DNA of 59,887 nt, taken from assembly GCA_034180045.1 (NCBI GenBank), contig JAXFOY010000022.1, forward strand, positions 1 to 59,887. Reading direction: 5' to 3'. Below are positions 1 to 7,741 of the stretch, in pieces. Below the pieces are notes generated by a model, which was given only the letters and a program-made list of their open reading frames with translations, was not told the DNA's origin and did no database searches. Numbering within the stretch: the stretch's first letter is position 1; each line of letters opens with the position of its first letter. Origin of the DNA: Eubacterium_B sp034180045 (GTDB lineage Bacteria > Bacillota > Clostridia > Peptostreptococcales > Anaerovoracaceae). The position numbers were made by a program, and so were the translations under genes.

Positions 1-8
1 TTTATAAG

Positions 9-48
9 CTACACGATAGAAAAAATTATCGTGTAGTCTATCGTGTAG
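9..48. repeat. Three copies of a 10-base site (one inverted, two direct)
   Basis: CTACACGATA at 9-18 is followed by its reverse complement TATCGTGTAG at 27-36 and again at 39-48. The first two copies can form a hairpin with an 8-base loop, and the last two are direct repeats 12 bases apart, about one helical turn. The cluster lies upstream of the phage late regulator gene in non-coding DNA. Spacing and symmetry suggest a binding site for a dimeric phage protein, but no known operator is recognised. Confidence 0.55.
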
Positions 49-168
49 TGAGTGAGTTATTGTTGAAATTTCAATACTTAGCGGATTGTGAAAACTGTGT
101 GAGTTTTTTGGTAAAAATTGGTAATAAAAATAAATCGTGAAAAGTTACTTGCGAGGTGAATTTTTTTT

Positions 169-576
169 TTGAACACAAAACAATATTTGAAGCAGTCATA
201 TAGATTAAATGAACTTATAAAATCAGAAATGGAAGAATTAAATCAGCTTAGGGATATCTCGATGTGTATTGATTACTCAAAAGATAGAATTCAAGAATCA
301 AAAGTTGCAGATGAAAAAATGGTAAATCAGGTTAATAAAATAATTGAACTTGAAAAATCTATTAAAAAGCAAATTGATAAAATGATTGATTTGAGAATTG
401 ATATAAGGGATAAAATCGATAATGTTGAAAATGTTGATGAAAAACTTTTACTCAAGCTTAAATATCTAAATTTTTATAGTTTCGAAGAAATAAGCGAAGA
501 GATGAACTTGTCACTGAGCACAATTCATAGAATTCATAGTAACGCTTTGAGAAATATAAAAATTGACACTAAATGA
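169..576 (+). CDS. Phage late transcription regulator, sigma-70 region 4-like (ArpU/DUF1492 type)
   Basis: This 135-residue protein has a charged, mostly helical and probably coiled-coil first two thirds (about residues 10-90). The last 40 residues form a sigma region 4-like helix-turn-helix, with the pattern YSFEEISEEMNLSLSTIHRI at about 97-116. Proteins of this type sit just before the terminase genes in many Firmicutes prophages and are thought to switch on late transcription. The start is a TTG at 169, chosen because GAGGTGA at 153-159 is well spaced from it and no ATG or GTG is near. The gene directly precedes the promoter and hairpin in front of terS, its probable target. The family assignment is inferred from pattern and position. 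Confidence 0.65.
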   Translation: MNTKQYLKQSYRLNELIKSEMEELNQLRDISMCIDYSKDRIQESKVADEKMVNQVNKIIELEKSIKKQIDKMIDLRIDIRDKIDNVENVDEKLLLKLKYLNFYSFEEISEEMNLSLSTIHRIHSNALRNIKIDTK

Positions 577-609
577 GAGTAATTGATAATAAATGATAAG
601 TGTAATCTA

Positions 610-618
610 TGATATAAT
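610..618 (+). promoter_or_regulatory. Extended -10 promoter in front of the late operon
   Basis: TGATATAAT fits the extended -10 element TGnTATAAT. No good -35 hexamer is found 16-18 bases upstream; the nearest TTGATA (583-588) is 24 bases away. A promoter with a good -10 and poor -35 is what an activator-dependent late phage promoter would look like. The upstream gene encodes a sigma-like regulator, so this is the likely start of head and tail gene transcription. Confidence 0.5.
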
Positions 619-628
619 GTATTTGTGA

Positions 629-658
629 AAGCCATGCTTGAAAGAGCATGGCTTTTTT
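629..658 (+). terminator. Hairpin with U-tract between late promoter and terS
   Basis: AAGCCATGCT (629-638) pairs perfectly with AGCATGGCTT (645-654) around a 6-base loop and is followed by five T residues. It has the form of an intrinsic terminator. It could end the regulator transcript, or act as an attenuator for transcripts started at the extended -10 promoter only about ten bases upstream of it. Confidence 0.7.
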
Positions 659-683
659 ATTTGTGCTTGAAAGGGGGAGAGAA

Positions 684-1115
684 ATGACACCGAAACAGAG
701 AAGATTTTGTATTGAATATGCAAGCAGTGGGAACGCTACACAATCAGCTATTAGGGCTGGATATAGTAGCAAAACTGCTGGAGTAATAGGAGATGAGAAC
801 CTAAAGAAACCTTATATTCAAAATGAAATCACAAAGTTAACACAAGAAATGGAATCAAAGAAAATTGCAACGGCTAAAGAGATGCAAGAAACACTAACAT
901 CAATAATTCGTGGAGATTTGCAAGAAGAAGTTATTATCGTTGAGGGATGCGGTGATGGTGTAAGCGAAGCGGTCACCAAAATGAAATCCCCATCTTTTAG
1001 AGATAAAATCAAAGCGGTTGATACACTCAGCAAAATGCAAGGGTTATATCTTACTGGTACGCAGGTTAATATTGCAATACCTGTATTTGGGGGTGAATTA
1101 GACCTTGAAGAGTAA
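684..1115 (+). CDS. terS: Terminase small subunit
   Basis: This 143-residue DNA-recognition subunit of the packaging motor binds the phage pac or cos site and recruits the large subunit. The N-terminus (TPKQRRFCIEYASSGNATQS, about residues 2-21) followed by AIRAGYSSKTA is the characteristic helix-turn-helix of the Terminase_2 family. The rest is helical, as expected for the ring-forming oligomerisation region. The open frame extends upstream, but ATG 684 is preferred because GGGGGAGA lies just before it and homologues begin with a similar MTPKQ. Its end overlaps the next gene by 11 bases. Confidence 0.9.
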   Translation: MTPKQRRFCIEYASSGNATQSAIRAGYSSKTAGVIGDENLKKPYIQNEITKLTQEMESKKIATAKEMQETLTSIIRGDLQEEVIIVEGCGDGVSEAVTKMKSPSFRDKIKAVDTLSKMQGLYLTGTQVNIAIPVFGGELDLEE

Positions 1116-1347
1116 AACCAAAGGTAAAGGTAATATAAAAGCTCAGAACAAACGCAAAAGGGAAAGATTGAAGAGTAGACATCGTGCAGAGCGATGGGAT
1201 GAAGCGGTTGAATTAATCGATGGTAATTTTAGTAATTATCCTTGTGGATATTGCATTAGGTATCATGGTTATCTTACACAAGGGCTTATGGATACTCACG
1301 GGTGTCTGAAATCTCATTGTAGGAGATTAAGACATGCGAAGAAATAA
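1105..1347 (+). CDS. Small Cys/His-rich phage protein, possible zinc binder
   Basis: This is an 80-residue unrecognised protein encoded between terS and terL and overlapping both. The first 30 residues are strongly basic (lysine and arginine). The second half contains CGYC (about residues 47-50) and a cluster HGC...HC (about 65-72), which could supply four zinc ligands. The basic tail plus putative zinc site suggests nucleic acid binding, perhaps in packaging or late regulation, but this is inference. TTG 1105 is chosen as start because GGGGTGA lies at a suitable distance upstream. The tight overlaps argue that the frame is real. Confidence 0.6.
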   Translation: MKSKTKGKGNIKAQNKRKRERLKSRHRAERWDEAVELIDGNFSNYPCGYCIRYHGYLTQGLMDTHGCLKSHCRRLRHAKK

Positions 1348-2611
1348 TATATATTTACCCAACATTGTGGGCAAAGGATATAAGACATTTTGGAATTTCA
1401 AGGGAAGATATAGAGTTGTCAAAGGTTCGAGAGCATCGAAAAAATCAAAAACAACAGCATTGTGGTATATTTATAATCTCATGAAATATAAAGATTCTAA
1501 TTTACTCGTTGTTCGTAAAACTTATAGAACATTAAAAGATTCTTGCTTTACAGAATTAAAATGGGCTGTAAATAGATTAGGGGTAAAGCATTTATGGGAT
1601 TTCAAAGAATCACCACTCGAAGCTACATATCTACCGACAAAGCAAAAGATATATTTCAGAGGGTTAGATGACCCACTTAAGGTAACATCGATAACAGTTG
1701 ATACAGGAGCGTTGTGTTGGATGTGGATTGAAGAAGCGTATGAGGTTATGAATGAATCGGATTTTGATATGCTTGACGAATCAATCAGAGGTGAGGTGAA
1801 ATCACCTTTATTTAAGCAAATTACACTAACACTTAATCCTTGGAACGAAAAACATTGGATTAAAAAGAGATTCTTTGATGTAGATGACCTTGAAATATTA
1901 GCACTCACCACAAATTATATGTGTAATGAGTGGTTGGATAAAGCTGATTTGAAAGTTTTCGAACGCATGAAAGCTAATAACCCTCGAAGATATCAAGTAG
2001 CTGGGTTAGGCAACTGGGGTATAGTTGAGGGTTTAGTATACGAAAATTGGAAAGAACAAGAATTCAAATTTATATCTCAAGAAGAGTACGATAGGTTATC
2101 CGGTGATAAAGATGTATACGTTATTAGGGACGAGTTAAAATCACCTTTTGGGTTAGACTTTGGATATACTAACGACCCATCTGCGTTATTCTGTTCTATG
2201 CTTGATTTAGAAAATAAAAAACTATATGTGTTTGATGAGTTTTATGAGAAAGGTTTATCGAACAAAAAAATATATAGCAAAATTTATACAATGGGGTACA
2301 GTAAGGAGAAAATTACCGCTGACTCTTCGGAACCAAAAAGCATAGATGAATTAAAAGGGTTAGGACTTAGAATCAGCGGTGCTAAAAAAGGCAAAGACTC
2401 AATCAATAACGGTATTCAATGGATTCAAGATTTAGAAATAATAATACATCCTCGGTGTGTAAACTTTTTGACTGAAATTAGTAATTATACTTGGGGAGTC
2501 GATAAATTTGGAAATAAAACGAATAGACCAATTGATGATTTTAATCATTTGATGGATGCAATGCGTTACGCACTTGAGCAATATATTGAGGGTAAAAAAT
2601 GGATATACTGA
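1334..2611 (+). CDS. terL: Terminase large subunit (PBSX/Terminase_3 type)
   Basis: This 425-residue packaging ATPase and nuclease translocates phage DNA into the procapsid and cuts it. The ATPase half shows a Walker A-like GSRASKKSKTT near residue 32, and a Walker B ending in the acidic pair of WMWIEEAYE near 130-138. The RNase H-like nuclease half shows the metal ligands in FGLDFGYTNDPSAL (about 272-285), TADSSEPKSIDEL (about 333-345) and DDFNHLMDAMRYAL (about 403-416). Length and motif order are normal. AGGAGA at 1321 sets the ATG start at 1334, inside the preceding gene. Confidence 0.95.
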   Translation: MRRNNIYLPNIVGKGYKTFWNFKGRYRVVKGSRASKKSKTTALWYIYNLMKYKDSNLLVVRKTYRTLKDSCFTELKWAVNRLGVKHLWDFKESPLEATYLPTKQKIYFRGLDDPLKVTSITVDTGALCWMWIEEAYEVMNESDFDMLDESIRGEVKSPLFKQITLTLNPWNEKHWIKKRFFDVDDLEILALTTNYMCNEWLDKADLKVFERMKANNPRRYQVAGLGNWGIVEGLVYENWKEQEFKFISQEEYDRLSGDKDVYVIRDELKSPFGLDFGYTNDPSALFCSMLDLENKKLYVFDEFYEKGLSNKKIYSKIYTMGYSKEKITADSSEPKSIDELKGLGLRISGAKKGKDSINNGIQWIQDLEIIIHPRCVNFLTEISNYTWGVDKFGNKTNRPIDDFNHLMDAMRYALEQYIEGKKWIY

Positions 2612-2910
2612 TTAATAATTTAACTTGGCACATTGATTTTATCGATGACGATAAAATACAAATGAACGGTGAGAATGGTTCGATTTTCTTTGGAAAGACG
2701 GAGTATATACCACAAACCATATTGATAAGAAGAGGGTTAAGCAAAGAAGCTACAAGAACGACGATAATTCACGAATTGACACATTGTTATTTGTATTCAT
2801 ATGGTATGTCAAAGGTCGATTTTAACGAGGAATTTGTATGCGATTTTGTAGGTATTTATGCTGATGAGATTATAAAGGTTACGGATAGGTTTTTAGATGT
2901 TAAAAAATAA
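2599..2910 (+). CDS. Small zinc metallopeptidase-like protein (HExxH) in the packaging operon
   Basis: This 103-residue protein contains HELTH (about residues 58-62), a gluzincin-like HExxH zinc site. A downstream acidic segment, EEFVCDFVGIYADEI, could provide the third ligand. Its size and motif resemble the core of ImmA/IrrE-type peptidases, which cleave phage repressors, but there is no helix-turn-helix domain. It overlaps the terL end by 13 bases and the portal start by 14 bases, so it is co-translated with late structural genes. Its substrate is unknown: a repressor, a head protein or a host factor are all possible. The metallopeptidase call rests on the motif only. Confidence 0.65.
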   Translation: MDILINNLTWHIDFIDDDKIQMNGENGSIFFGKTEYIPQTILIRRGLSKEATRTTIIHELTHCYLYSYGMSKVDFNEEFVCDFVGIYADEIIKVTDRFLDVKK

Positions 2911-4282
2911 TGAGATATTAGAATTTATAAAAAAAGACAAAGTATCAACGAGAAAGCAAAAGTGTAAAGAGGGTGTACGGTATTACGAAGCCGAGCATGA
3001 TATAAAAAATTATAGGATGTTTTATTATAATGCTGATGGGAATCTTGTAGAGGATGATACAAGAAGTAATATCAAGATATCACATCCATTTTTTACAGAA
3101 ATTGTAGACCAGCAAACACAATATATGCTCAGTGGTAGAGATGGTTTTGTAAAATCAGATATACAAGAATTACAAAGTCATCTTGAAGAATATTTTGATG
3201 ATGATTTTATCGCAGAATTAAACGATGTGTTAAACGGTGCTATAATCAAAGGATTTGATTATATGCACTTGTATTTTGCCGAAAATGGTAAATTGTCATT
3301 TGAACATATTGATGCTATGAATGTTGTTGAAGTCAAAGCGAAAGAAGCCTCAGATGGGCGAAATTACATAATCTATTGGTATTTGGAAACGACATCAGAA
3401 GATGAAAAAATTATGAGGGTTATGGTATTAGATGAGGAATATACTTATTTCTATATAAGCAAAGATTCATCTAAATTGGTGCTTGATAAGACTGAGCAGA
3501 CAAATCCGAAACCTCACATTTTATATACCGAAAATGGCAAATTAATGGGTGAATCACTCGGATATATTCCTGTATTCAGACTTGATAATAATCATAAACG
3601 AATCTCGAATTTGAAGCCGATAAAACAGCTTATAGACGATTATGACATAATGAGTTGCGGATTATCAAATAATTTAGCCGATTTTGACCACCCACTTTAT
3701 GTGATTAGAGGATTCGAAGGTGATAATCTTTCAGAGTTATCACAGAACCTTAAAACGAAAAAAATGATAGGTGTAGATGATAGTGGTGGTGTAGAGGTTC
3801 ATACAGTTGATATACCATACGAAGCTAGATTGGCGAAGATGCAACAGGACGAAAAGAATATATATCGTTTTGGTATGGGATTTAATTCTGCACAGCTTGG
3901 AGATGGAAATATAACCAACATAGTTATTAAATCAAGATACGCGTTGCTTGATCTCAAGTGCAACAAACTCGAAATCAAGTTAAGAGCGTTTTTAAAAAAG
4001 CTTGTTAACATAGTTATCGACGAAATTAATAGTAAGAATAAGACTGCGTATCAGTCTAAAGATGTATATTTTGAGTTTAATCGTGAAGTTATGACTAATG
4101 CATCAGACAATGCACAGATTGAAAAGACAGATGCAGAACGAAAACAAATTGAAGTAAATACGATGTTATCTCTCAATAGTGTGATTGATGATAAAACTAT
4201 AGTAAAAAATATATGTGATGTTTTGGATATTAATTATGAGCAGATAAAAGATGATTTACTTGGCGGTGATATGATTGAATAA
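2897..4282 (+). CDS. Portal protein (SPP1 gp6-like)
   Basis: This 461-residue protein would form the dodecameric channel at the capsid vertex through which DNA enters and leaves. The sequence has the usual features of SPP1-type portals: an N-terminal wing with HPFFTEIVDQQTQYMLSG (about 55-72), then the stem and crown regions. It sits between terminase and the MuF head protein, the standard order. The C-terminal 40 residues are helical and charged (the crown). The ATG at 2897 has GGATAGG upstream and lies inside the previous gene. Confidence 0.88.
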   Translation: MLKNNEILEFIKKDKVSTRKQKCKEGVRYYEAEHDIKNYRMFYYNADGNLVEDDTRSNIKISHPFFTEIVDQQTQYMLSGRDGFVKSDIQELQSHLEEYFDDDFIAELNDVLNGAIIKGFDYMHLYFAENGKLSFEHIDAMNVVEVKAKEASDGRNYIIYWYLETTSEDEKIMRVMVLDEEYTYFYISKDSSKLVLDKTEQTNPKPHILYTENGKLMGESLGYIPVFRLDNNHKRISNLKPIKQLIDDYDIMSCGLSNNLADFDHPLYVIRGFEGDNLSELSQNLKTKKMIGVDDSGGVEVHTVDIPYEARLAKMQQDEKNIYRFGMGFNSAQLGDGNITNIVIKSRYALLDLKCNKLEIKLRAFLKKLVNIVIDEINSKNKTAYQSKDVYFEFNREVMTNASDNAQIEKTDAERKQIEVNTMLSLNSVIDDKTIVKNICDVLDINYEQIKDDLLGGDMIE

Positions 4283-5912
4283 GTCAGAAAAAGAAGTAAT
4301 AGATTATCAACTTGATTCTGAAAAACAAACTATCAAGGAATTACGAGCGGTATATAAAAAAGCAAGTCAAGATTTAAAAGAAAACATTGAGCGGTTGGTC
4401 ATTAGATATGACGAAACTGAGTTACAATCTATAATTTATCAAAAAAACTATCAAGAAGCTATAAAAAAGCAGATTGACGACGGCTTAAAATTGCTTATAA
4501 CAAAGGAATATGACACAATTGATGATTTCCTTAATGATAGTTATAAAAATGGCTATATCGGTAATATAAAGCTTTTACACAATCAAGGTATACCACTTGT
4601 ACTACCGATTGACATGGACGAGGTTACAAAAGCATTAAAAATTGATACTCGACTGTCAAAAAGGTATTATAAAGCAAATCCGTTGAAAGGTAGACTCGAA
4701 GAAAATTACGATTTGCTTAAAACACGTGTGAGGACTAACATATCAAGAGGTATAATTCAAGGTCAATCATGGCAACAAATCGCTGTGAATATCGCGTCAG
4801 GCATGAATTCACCAATGCGTAAAGCATTAAACGATTCTATACGCATTGTGAGAACTGAGGGGCATCGAATACACCAACAAGGATTTCTCGATGCTGGATT
4901 TAAGGCAAAAAACAAAGGTGCTGATGTTATTAAACAGTGGGATGCAACGCTTGACGGTAGAACAAGAGATGAGCATAGACTTGCAGACGGACAAACCAGG
5001 GAATGGGATGAAGATTTCGAAGTCGGTGGTGAAAAAATGAAAGCACCGTCGATTGGTGGTTCTGCCAAAAATGTAATTAATTGTCGATGTTGTCTATTGC
5101 AGAGGGCAAAATGGGCATTGGACGATGAAGAACTTGAAAGATTAAAAAAAAAGGCTGATTATTTCAAACTCGATAAATCAGAGTCATTTGACAATTTCAA
5201 GACAATTTATTTAAAAACTACTACAACGAGTGTAGGTGATATTTTAAATAATCCTATAATATCACAAGATACTCATTACACATCGTTAATCAATGGATTG
5301 ACGAGTAGAAACATTACTTATAATCCAGTAAAAGAACATCAACAAATTATAAATAACGATGAAATAATATATAGATTAGCTGGTGGAGATAATACAAAAG
5401 GTTCTTGTGCATCTTTGGGATTAGCATATATAGGGCAACGACAAGGATGGGATGTATTAGATTTTCGTGGTGGGGATAGTCAAAAATTCTTTTCACAAGG
5501 TTTAAATTTATATATGGTTTCACAACTGAATGGTGTAAAGGTTATAAAATCAAAAATGAAAGGCACTATAACAGCTGGAGTAGATATGTTGAAGCAATGT
5601 GAAAAAGGTAAAGAATATTATCTTTGTGTTGGTCGACATGCATCTATTGTTAGACGAACAGATAACGATGTGTTACAATACTTAGAATTACAATCAGCTA
5701 CATCAAGTGGATGGACTGATTTCAATGGTAATGTGAGATATACATTGAAAACTCGATTCGGCTGTCCGACAAATGGTCATTCTGGGATTTCAGATTTTAT
5801 GATTGACATTACCGATAGTGATTTTTCAAAAAATGAATTCAAATCGCTATTAGGTTATATTAATACAGATGAAAGTAGGCAGGTGAAAGGAACAAATGGA
5901 ACAATCAAATAA
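4275..5912 (+). CDS. MuF-type minor head protein carrying a C-terminal papain-like toxin domain
   Basis: This 545-residue two-part protein starts at TTG 4275, overlapping the portal gene. Residues 1 to about 285 are a minor head protein of the Mu F/SPP1 gp7 family. The hallmark is the segment from RTEGHRIHQQGF (193-204) through WDATLDGRTRDEHRLADGQ (222-240) to the NCRCC motif (269-273). Residues from about 320 to 530 are foreign to this family. They contain GSCAS (Cys378), VGRHASIVR (His455) and YLELQS (Glu471 or Gln473), the order expected of a papain-like thiol fold. MuF proteins with swapped C-terminal toxin domains are known polymorphic toxins of temperate phages, so this domain is probably a toxin carried in the capsid and delivered with DNA. 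Catalysis and target (protease, deamidase or other) are inferred, not shown. Confidence 0.8.
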   Translation: MNKSEKEVIDYQLDSEKQTIKELRAVYKKASQDLKENIERLVIRYDETELQSIIYQKNYQEAIKKQIDDGLKLLITKEYDTIDDFLNDSYKNGYIGNIKLLHNQGIPLVLPIDMDEVTKALKIDTRLSKRYYKANPLKGRLEENYDLLKTRVRTNISRGIIQGQSWQQIAVNIASGMNSPMRKALNDSIRIVRTEGHRIHQQGFLDAGFKAKNKGADVIKQWDATLDGRTRDEHRLADGQTREWDEDFEVGGEKMKAPSIGGSAKNVINCRCCLLQRAKWALDDEELERLKKKADYFKLDKSESFDNFKTIYLKTTTTSVGDILNNPIISQDTHYTSLINGLTSRNITYNPVKEHQQIINNDEIIYRLAGGDNTKGSCASLGLAYIGQRQGWDVLDFRGGDSQKFFSQGLNLYMVSQLNGVKVIKSKMKGTITAGVDMLKQCEKGKEYYLCVGRHASIVRRTDNDVLQYLELQSATSSGWTDFNGNVRYTLKTRFGCPTNGHSGISDFMIDITDSDFSKNEFKSLLGYINTDESRQVKGTNGTIK

Positions 5913-6108
5913 ATGGTACAAAGAAAATCCGGATGATTTAATTTGGTGGTTGGACACCGGCGATACAGTTGGAGAATGGGTATTTAGTTTTGATAAACAA
6001 ACTATATTTAATATGTTTTCAGACTACCCGTGGAAGTTGACAAAAGAACAAAAGAAAATATTTGATAAAGAAAACCCATATTGGGCAGATTTTTTCAAAG
6101 ATAGATAA
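5896..6108 (+). CDS. Small acidic protein, probable immunity partner of the MuF toxin
   Basis: This 70-residue soluble protein is rich in Trp, Asp and Lys, with no signal peptide or membrane segment. It opens with NKWYKENPDDLIWWLDTGDT and ends in NPYWADFFKDR. It overlaps the toxin-bearing gene by 17 bases, has its own AGGTGAAAGGA ribosome site, and is followed at once by a strong terminator. Small acidic genes placed directly after a polymorphic toxin are usually its immunity proteins. It is not a normal head-assembly gene and lies exactly where the scaffold would otherwise follow. The immunity role is inferred from position and composition. Confidence 0.6.
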   Translation: MEQSNKWYKENPDDLIWWLDTGDTVGEWVFSFDKQTIFNMFSDYPWKLTKEQKKIFDKENPYWADFFKDR

Positions 6109-6118
6109 TTATGATACT

Positions 6119-6145
6119 TAAGACAGCCTAAAGGCTGTCTTTTGT
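6119..6145 (+). terminator. Intrinsic terminator after the toxin/immunity pair
   Basis: AGACAGCC (6121-6128) pairs with GGCTGTCT (6133-6140) around TAAA, extended by flanking A-T pairs and followed by TTTG. It lies in the middle of the late operon, between the putative immunity gene and the scaffold gene. Full-length late transcription must therefore read through or restart. Terminators bounding inserted cargo are typical of phage morons. Confidence 0.75.
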
Positions 6146-6231
6146 TATATAAAAATTCATCAGTAAAGATGTAAAAATCACTTTAAACAAGACGAAACTT
6201 GTAAAAATCGTATTAAAGGAAGGATAGAAAA

Positions 6232-6858
6232 ATGACATTACAGGAAATTTTGAGATCAAATGGGTTAACAGATGAACAGGTGGAGAAAATCACAAGTGAT
6301 ATGAAAACAAACAAGATATTTACATCGAGTGAAGAAAACCTTGACATCAGATATGGCAAGCTTAAAGGAGAGTTTGACACTCTAACCGAAGCACATGGTA
6401 GAGCTACAACGTTAATCGAAGAGTTAAAAGCTAATAACGGTGATAATAAGGATTTACAGGATAAGGTTAACACTTATGAAACACAAATTGACACTTTAAA
6501 AAATGAGTTATCGGAAACCAAAAAGGAAAATGCTATTAAGGTCGCTTTACTTAACGCAAAAGCGACAGATATTGATTATCTAAGCTATAAGCTAAAGGAA
6601 AATGACTTAAAGCTAACCGCCGATGGTGAAATTAGCGGACTTAACGATTTGATTACAAATCTCAAAACTCAGTACCCAAATCATTTCGAGAGTACATCAG
6701 ATAAGAAATTTGAGATTAACAAGATGAACAACGGAAATGGTGACGATACTGATGTAATATCGAAAGAAGATTTTAGCAAAATGGGTTATAAGGAGCGTTT
6801 GACTCTCTATAACGAAAATGAAGAACTCTATAACGAGTTGAGTGGAAAGGAAAAGTAA
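6232..6858 (+). CDS. Scaffolding protein (phage GP20-like)
   Basis: This 208-residue protein is highly charged and largely coiled-coil, with a heptad-rich stretch at about residues 70-105 (DLQDKVNTYETQIDTLKNEL). It lies immediately before the major capsid gene. Such proteins form the temporary core that shapes the procapsid and are then released. The C-terminal 40 residues (SKEDFSKMGYKERLTLYNEN...) look like the capsid-binding tail seen in this family. A purine-rich ribosome site AAAGGAAGG precedes ATG 6232. An 80-base leader separates it from the upstream terminator. Confidence 0.8.
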   Translation: MTLQEILRSNGLTDEQVEKITSDMKTNKIFTSSEENLDIRYGKLKGEFDTLTEAHGRATTLIEELKANNGDNKDLQDKVNTYETQIDTLKNELSETKKENAIKVALLNAKATDIDYLSYKLKENDLKLTADGEISGLNDLITNLKTQYPNHFESTSDKKFEINKMNNGNGDDTDVISKEDFSKMGYKERLTLYNENEELYNELSGKEK

Positions 6859-6859
6859 A

Positions 6860-7723
6860 ATGGCTACAGGAACAACAAAACTAACAAATATGATTAATCC
6901 GGAAGTAATGGCGGATATGATTAGCGCGAAGATCAAGGAAAAAGTGGTTGTAACACCATTTGCAAAGATTGACGATACTCTAACCGGTACAGCCGGAGAT
7001 ACAATCAAGGTACCATCATACGAATACATCGGTGATGCTGAGGATGTAGCTGAGGGTGTAGAAGTGGGTACAACTGTACTAAGCGCTACATCAACATCTG
7101 TAACAATCAAAAAGGCAATGAAAGCAGTTGAACTAACCGATGAAGCGGTACTTTCAGGCTATGGTAATCCTATTGGAGAAGCAAATTCACAGCTTGCTAA
7201 GTCAATCGCATCAAAGGTTGATGCTGACGGAATTGTCGCACTTGGTAAGGCACAGCTAAAGTATACAAAGGATGCGACAAAGTTGATTTCTTATGAGGGA
7301 ATCGTAGATGCAATCGATCTATTCGATGAAGAGGTTGCAACCGAAAAGGTAATGTTTGTAAATCCAAAGCAGATTACAACCCTTAGAAAAGATCCAAAGT
7401 TTATTTCTGCTGATAAGTACGATAACGACGTAATGATGAAAGGTGAAATCGGAATGATTGCAGGTGCTCGAATCGTACCATCAAAGAGAGTAAAGGCAGT
7501 AAGTAAGAAGTATTCTTGTCCTATCATCATTCTCAATGAAGCTGATGTGGAGACAGTCGATGAAGCGCCAGCACTAACAATCTTCCTTAAGAGAGATGTA
7601 AATGTAGAGACAGAGCGATTTACACTTGCGAGAAAGACGGCTGTATCTGCTGATGAATTCTATGCGGTGGCAATCACAAACCAGTCTAAGGTTGTTGTTG
7701 CAGAATTCGCATCAGAACTGTAA
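6860..7723 (+). CDS. Major capsid protein (HK97 fold, N4-gp56 family)
   Basis: This 287-residue shell protein begins MATGTTKLTNMINPEVMADM and continues through TGTAGDTIKVPSYEYIGDAE and KKAMKAVELTDEAVLSGYGN. These segments are characteristic of the N4-gp56 type of HK97-fold capsid subunits. The ATG at 6860 follows the scaffold stop by one base and has AAAGG nine bases upstream. An in-frame GTG six codons earlier lacks a good ribosome site. Codon use is more GC-rich and regular than in its neighbours, as expected for the most abundant virion protein. Confidence 0.92.
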   Translation: MATGTTKLTNMINPEVMADMISAKIKEKVVVTPFAKIDDTLTGTAGDTIKVPSYEYIGDAEDVAEGVEVGTTVLSATSTSVTIKKAMKAVELTDEAVLSGYGNPIGEANSQLAKSIASKVDADGIVALGKAQLKYTKDATKLISYEGIVDAIDLFDEEVATEKVMFVNPKQITTLRKDPKFISADKYDNDVMMKGEIGMIAGARIVPSKRVKAVSKKYSCPIIILNEADVETVDEAPALTIFLKRDVNVETERFTLARKTAVSADEFYAVAITNQSKVVVAEFASEL

Positions 7724-7741
7724 TCAAGGTAGGTGAACTTG

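Noticed and set aside
6143..6231. New promoter between the toxin/immunity terminator and the scaffold gene
   Set aside because: TTGTTA is present, but no acceptable -10 lies 16-18 bases downstream. Readthrough is equally likely.
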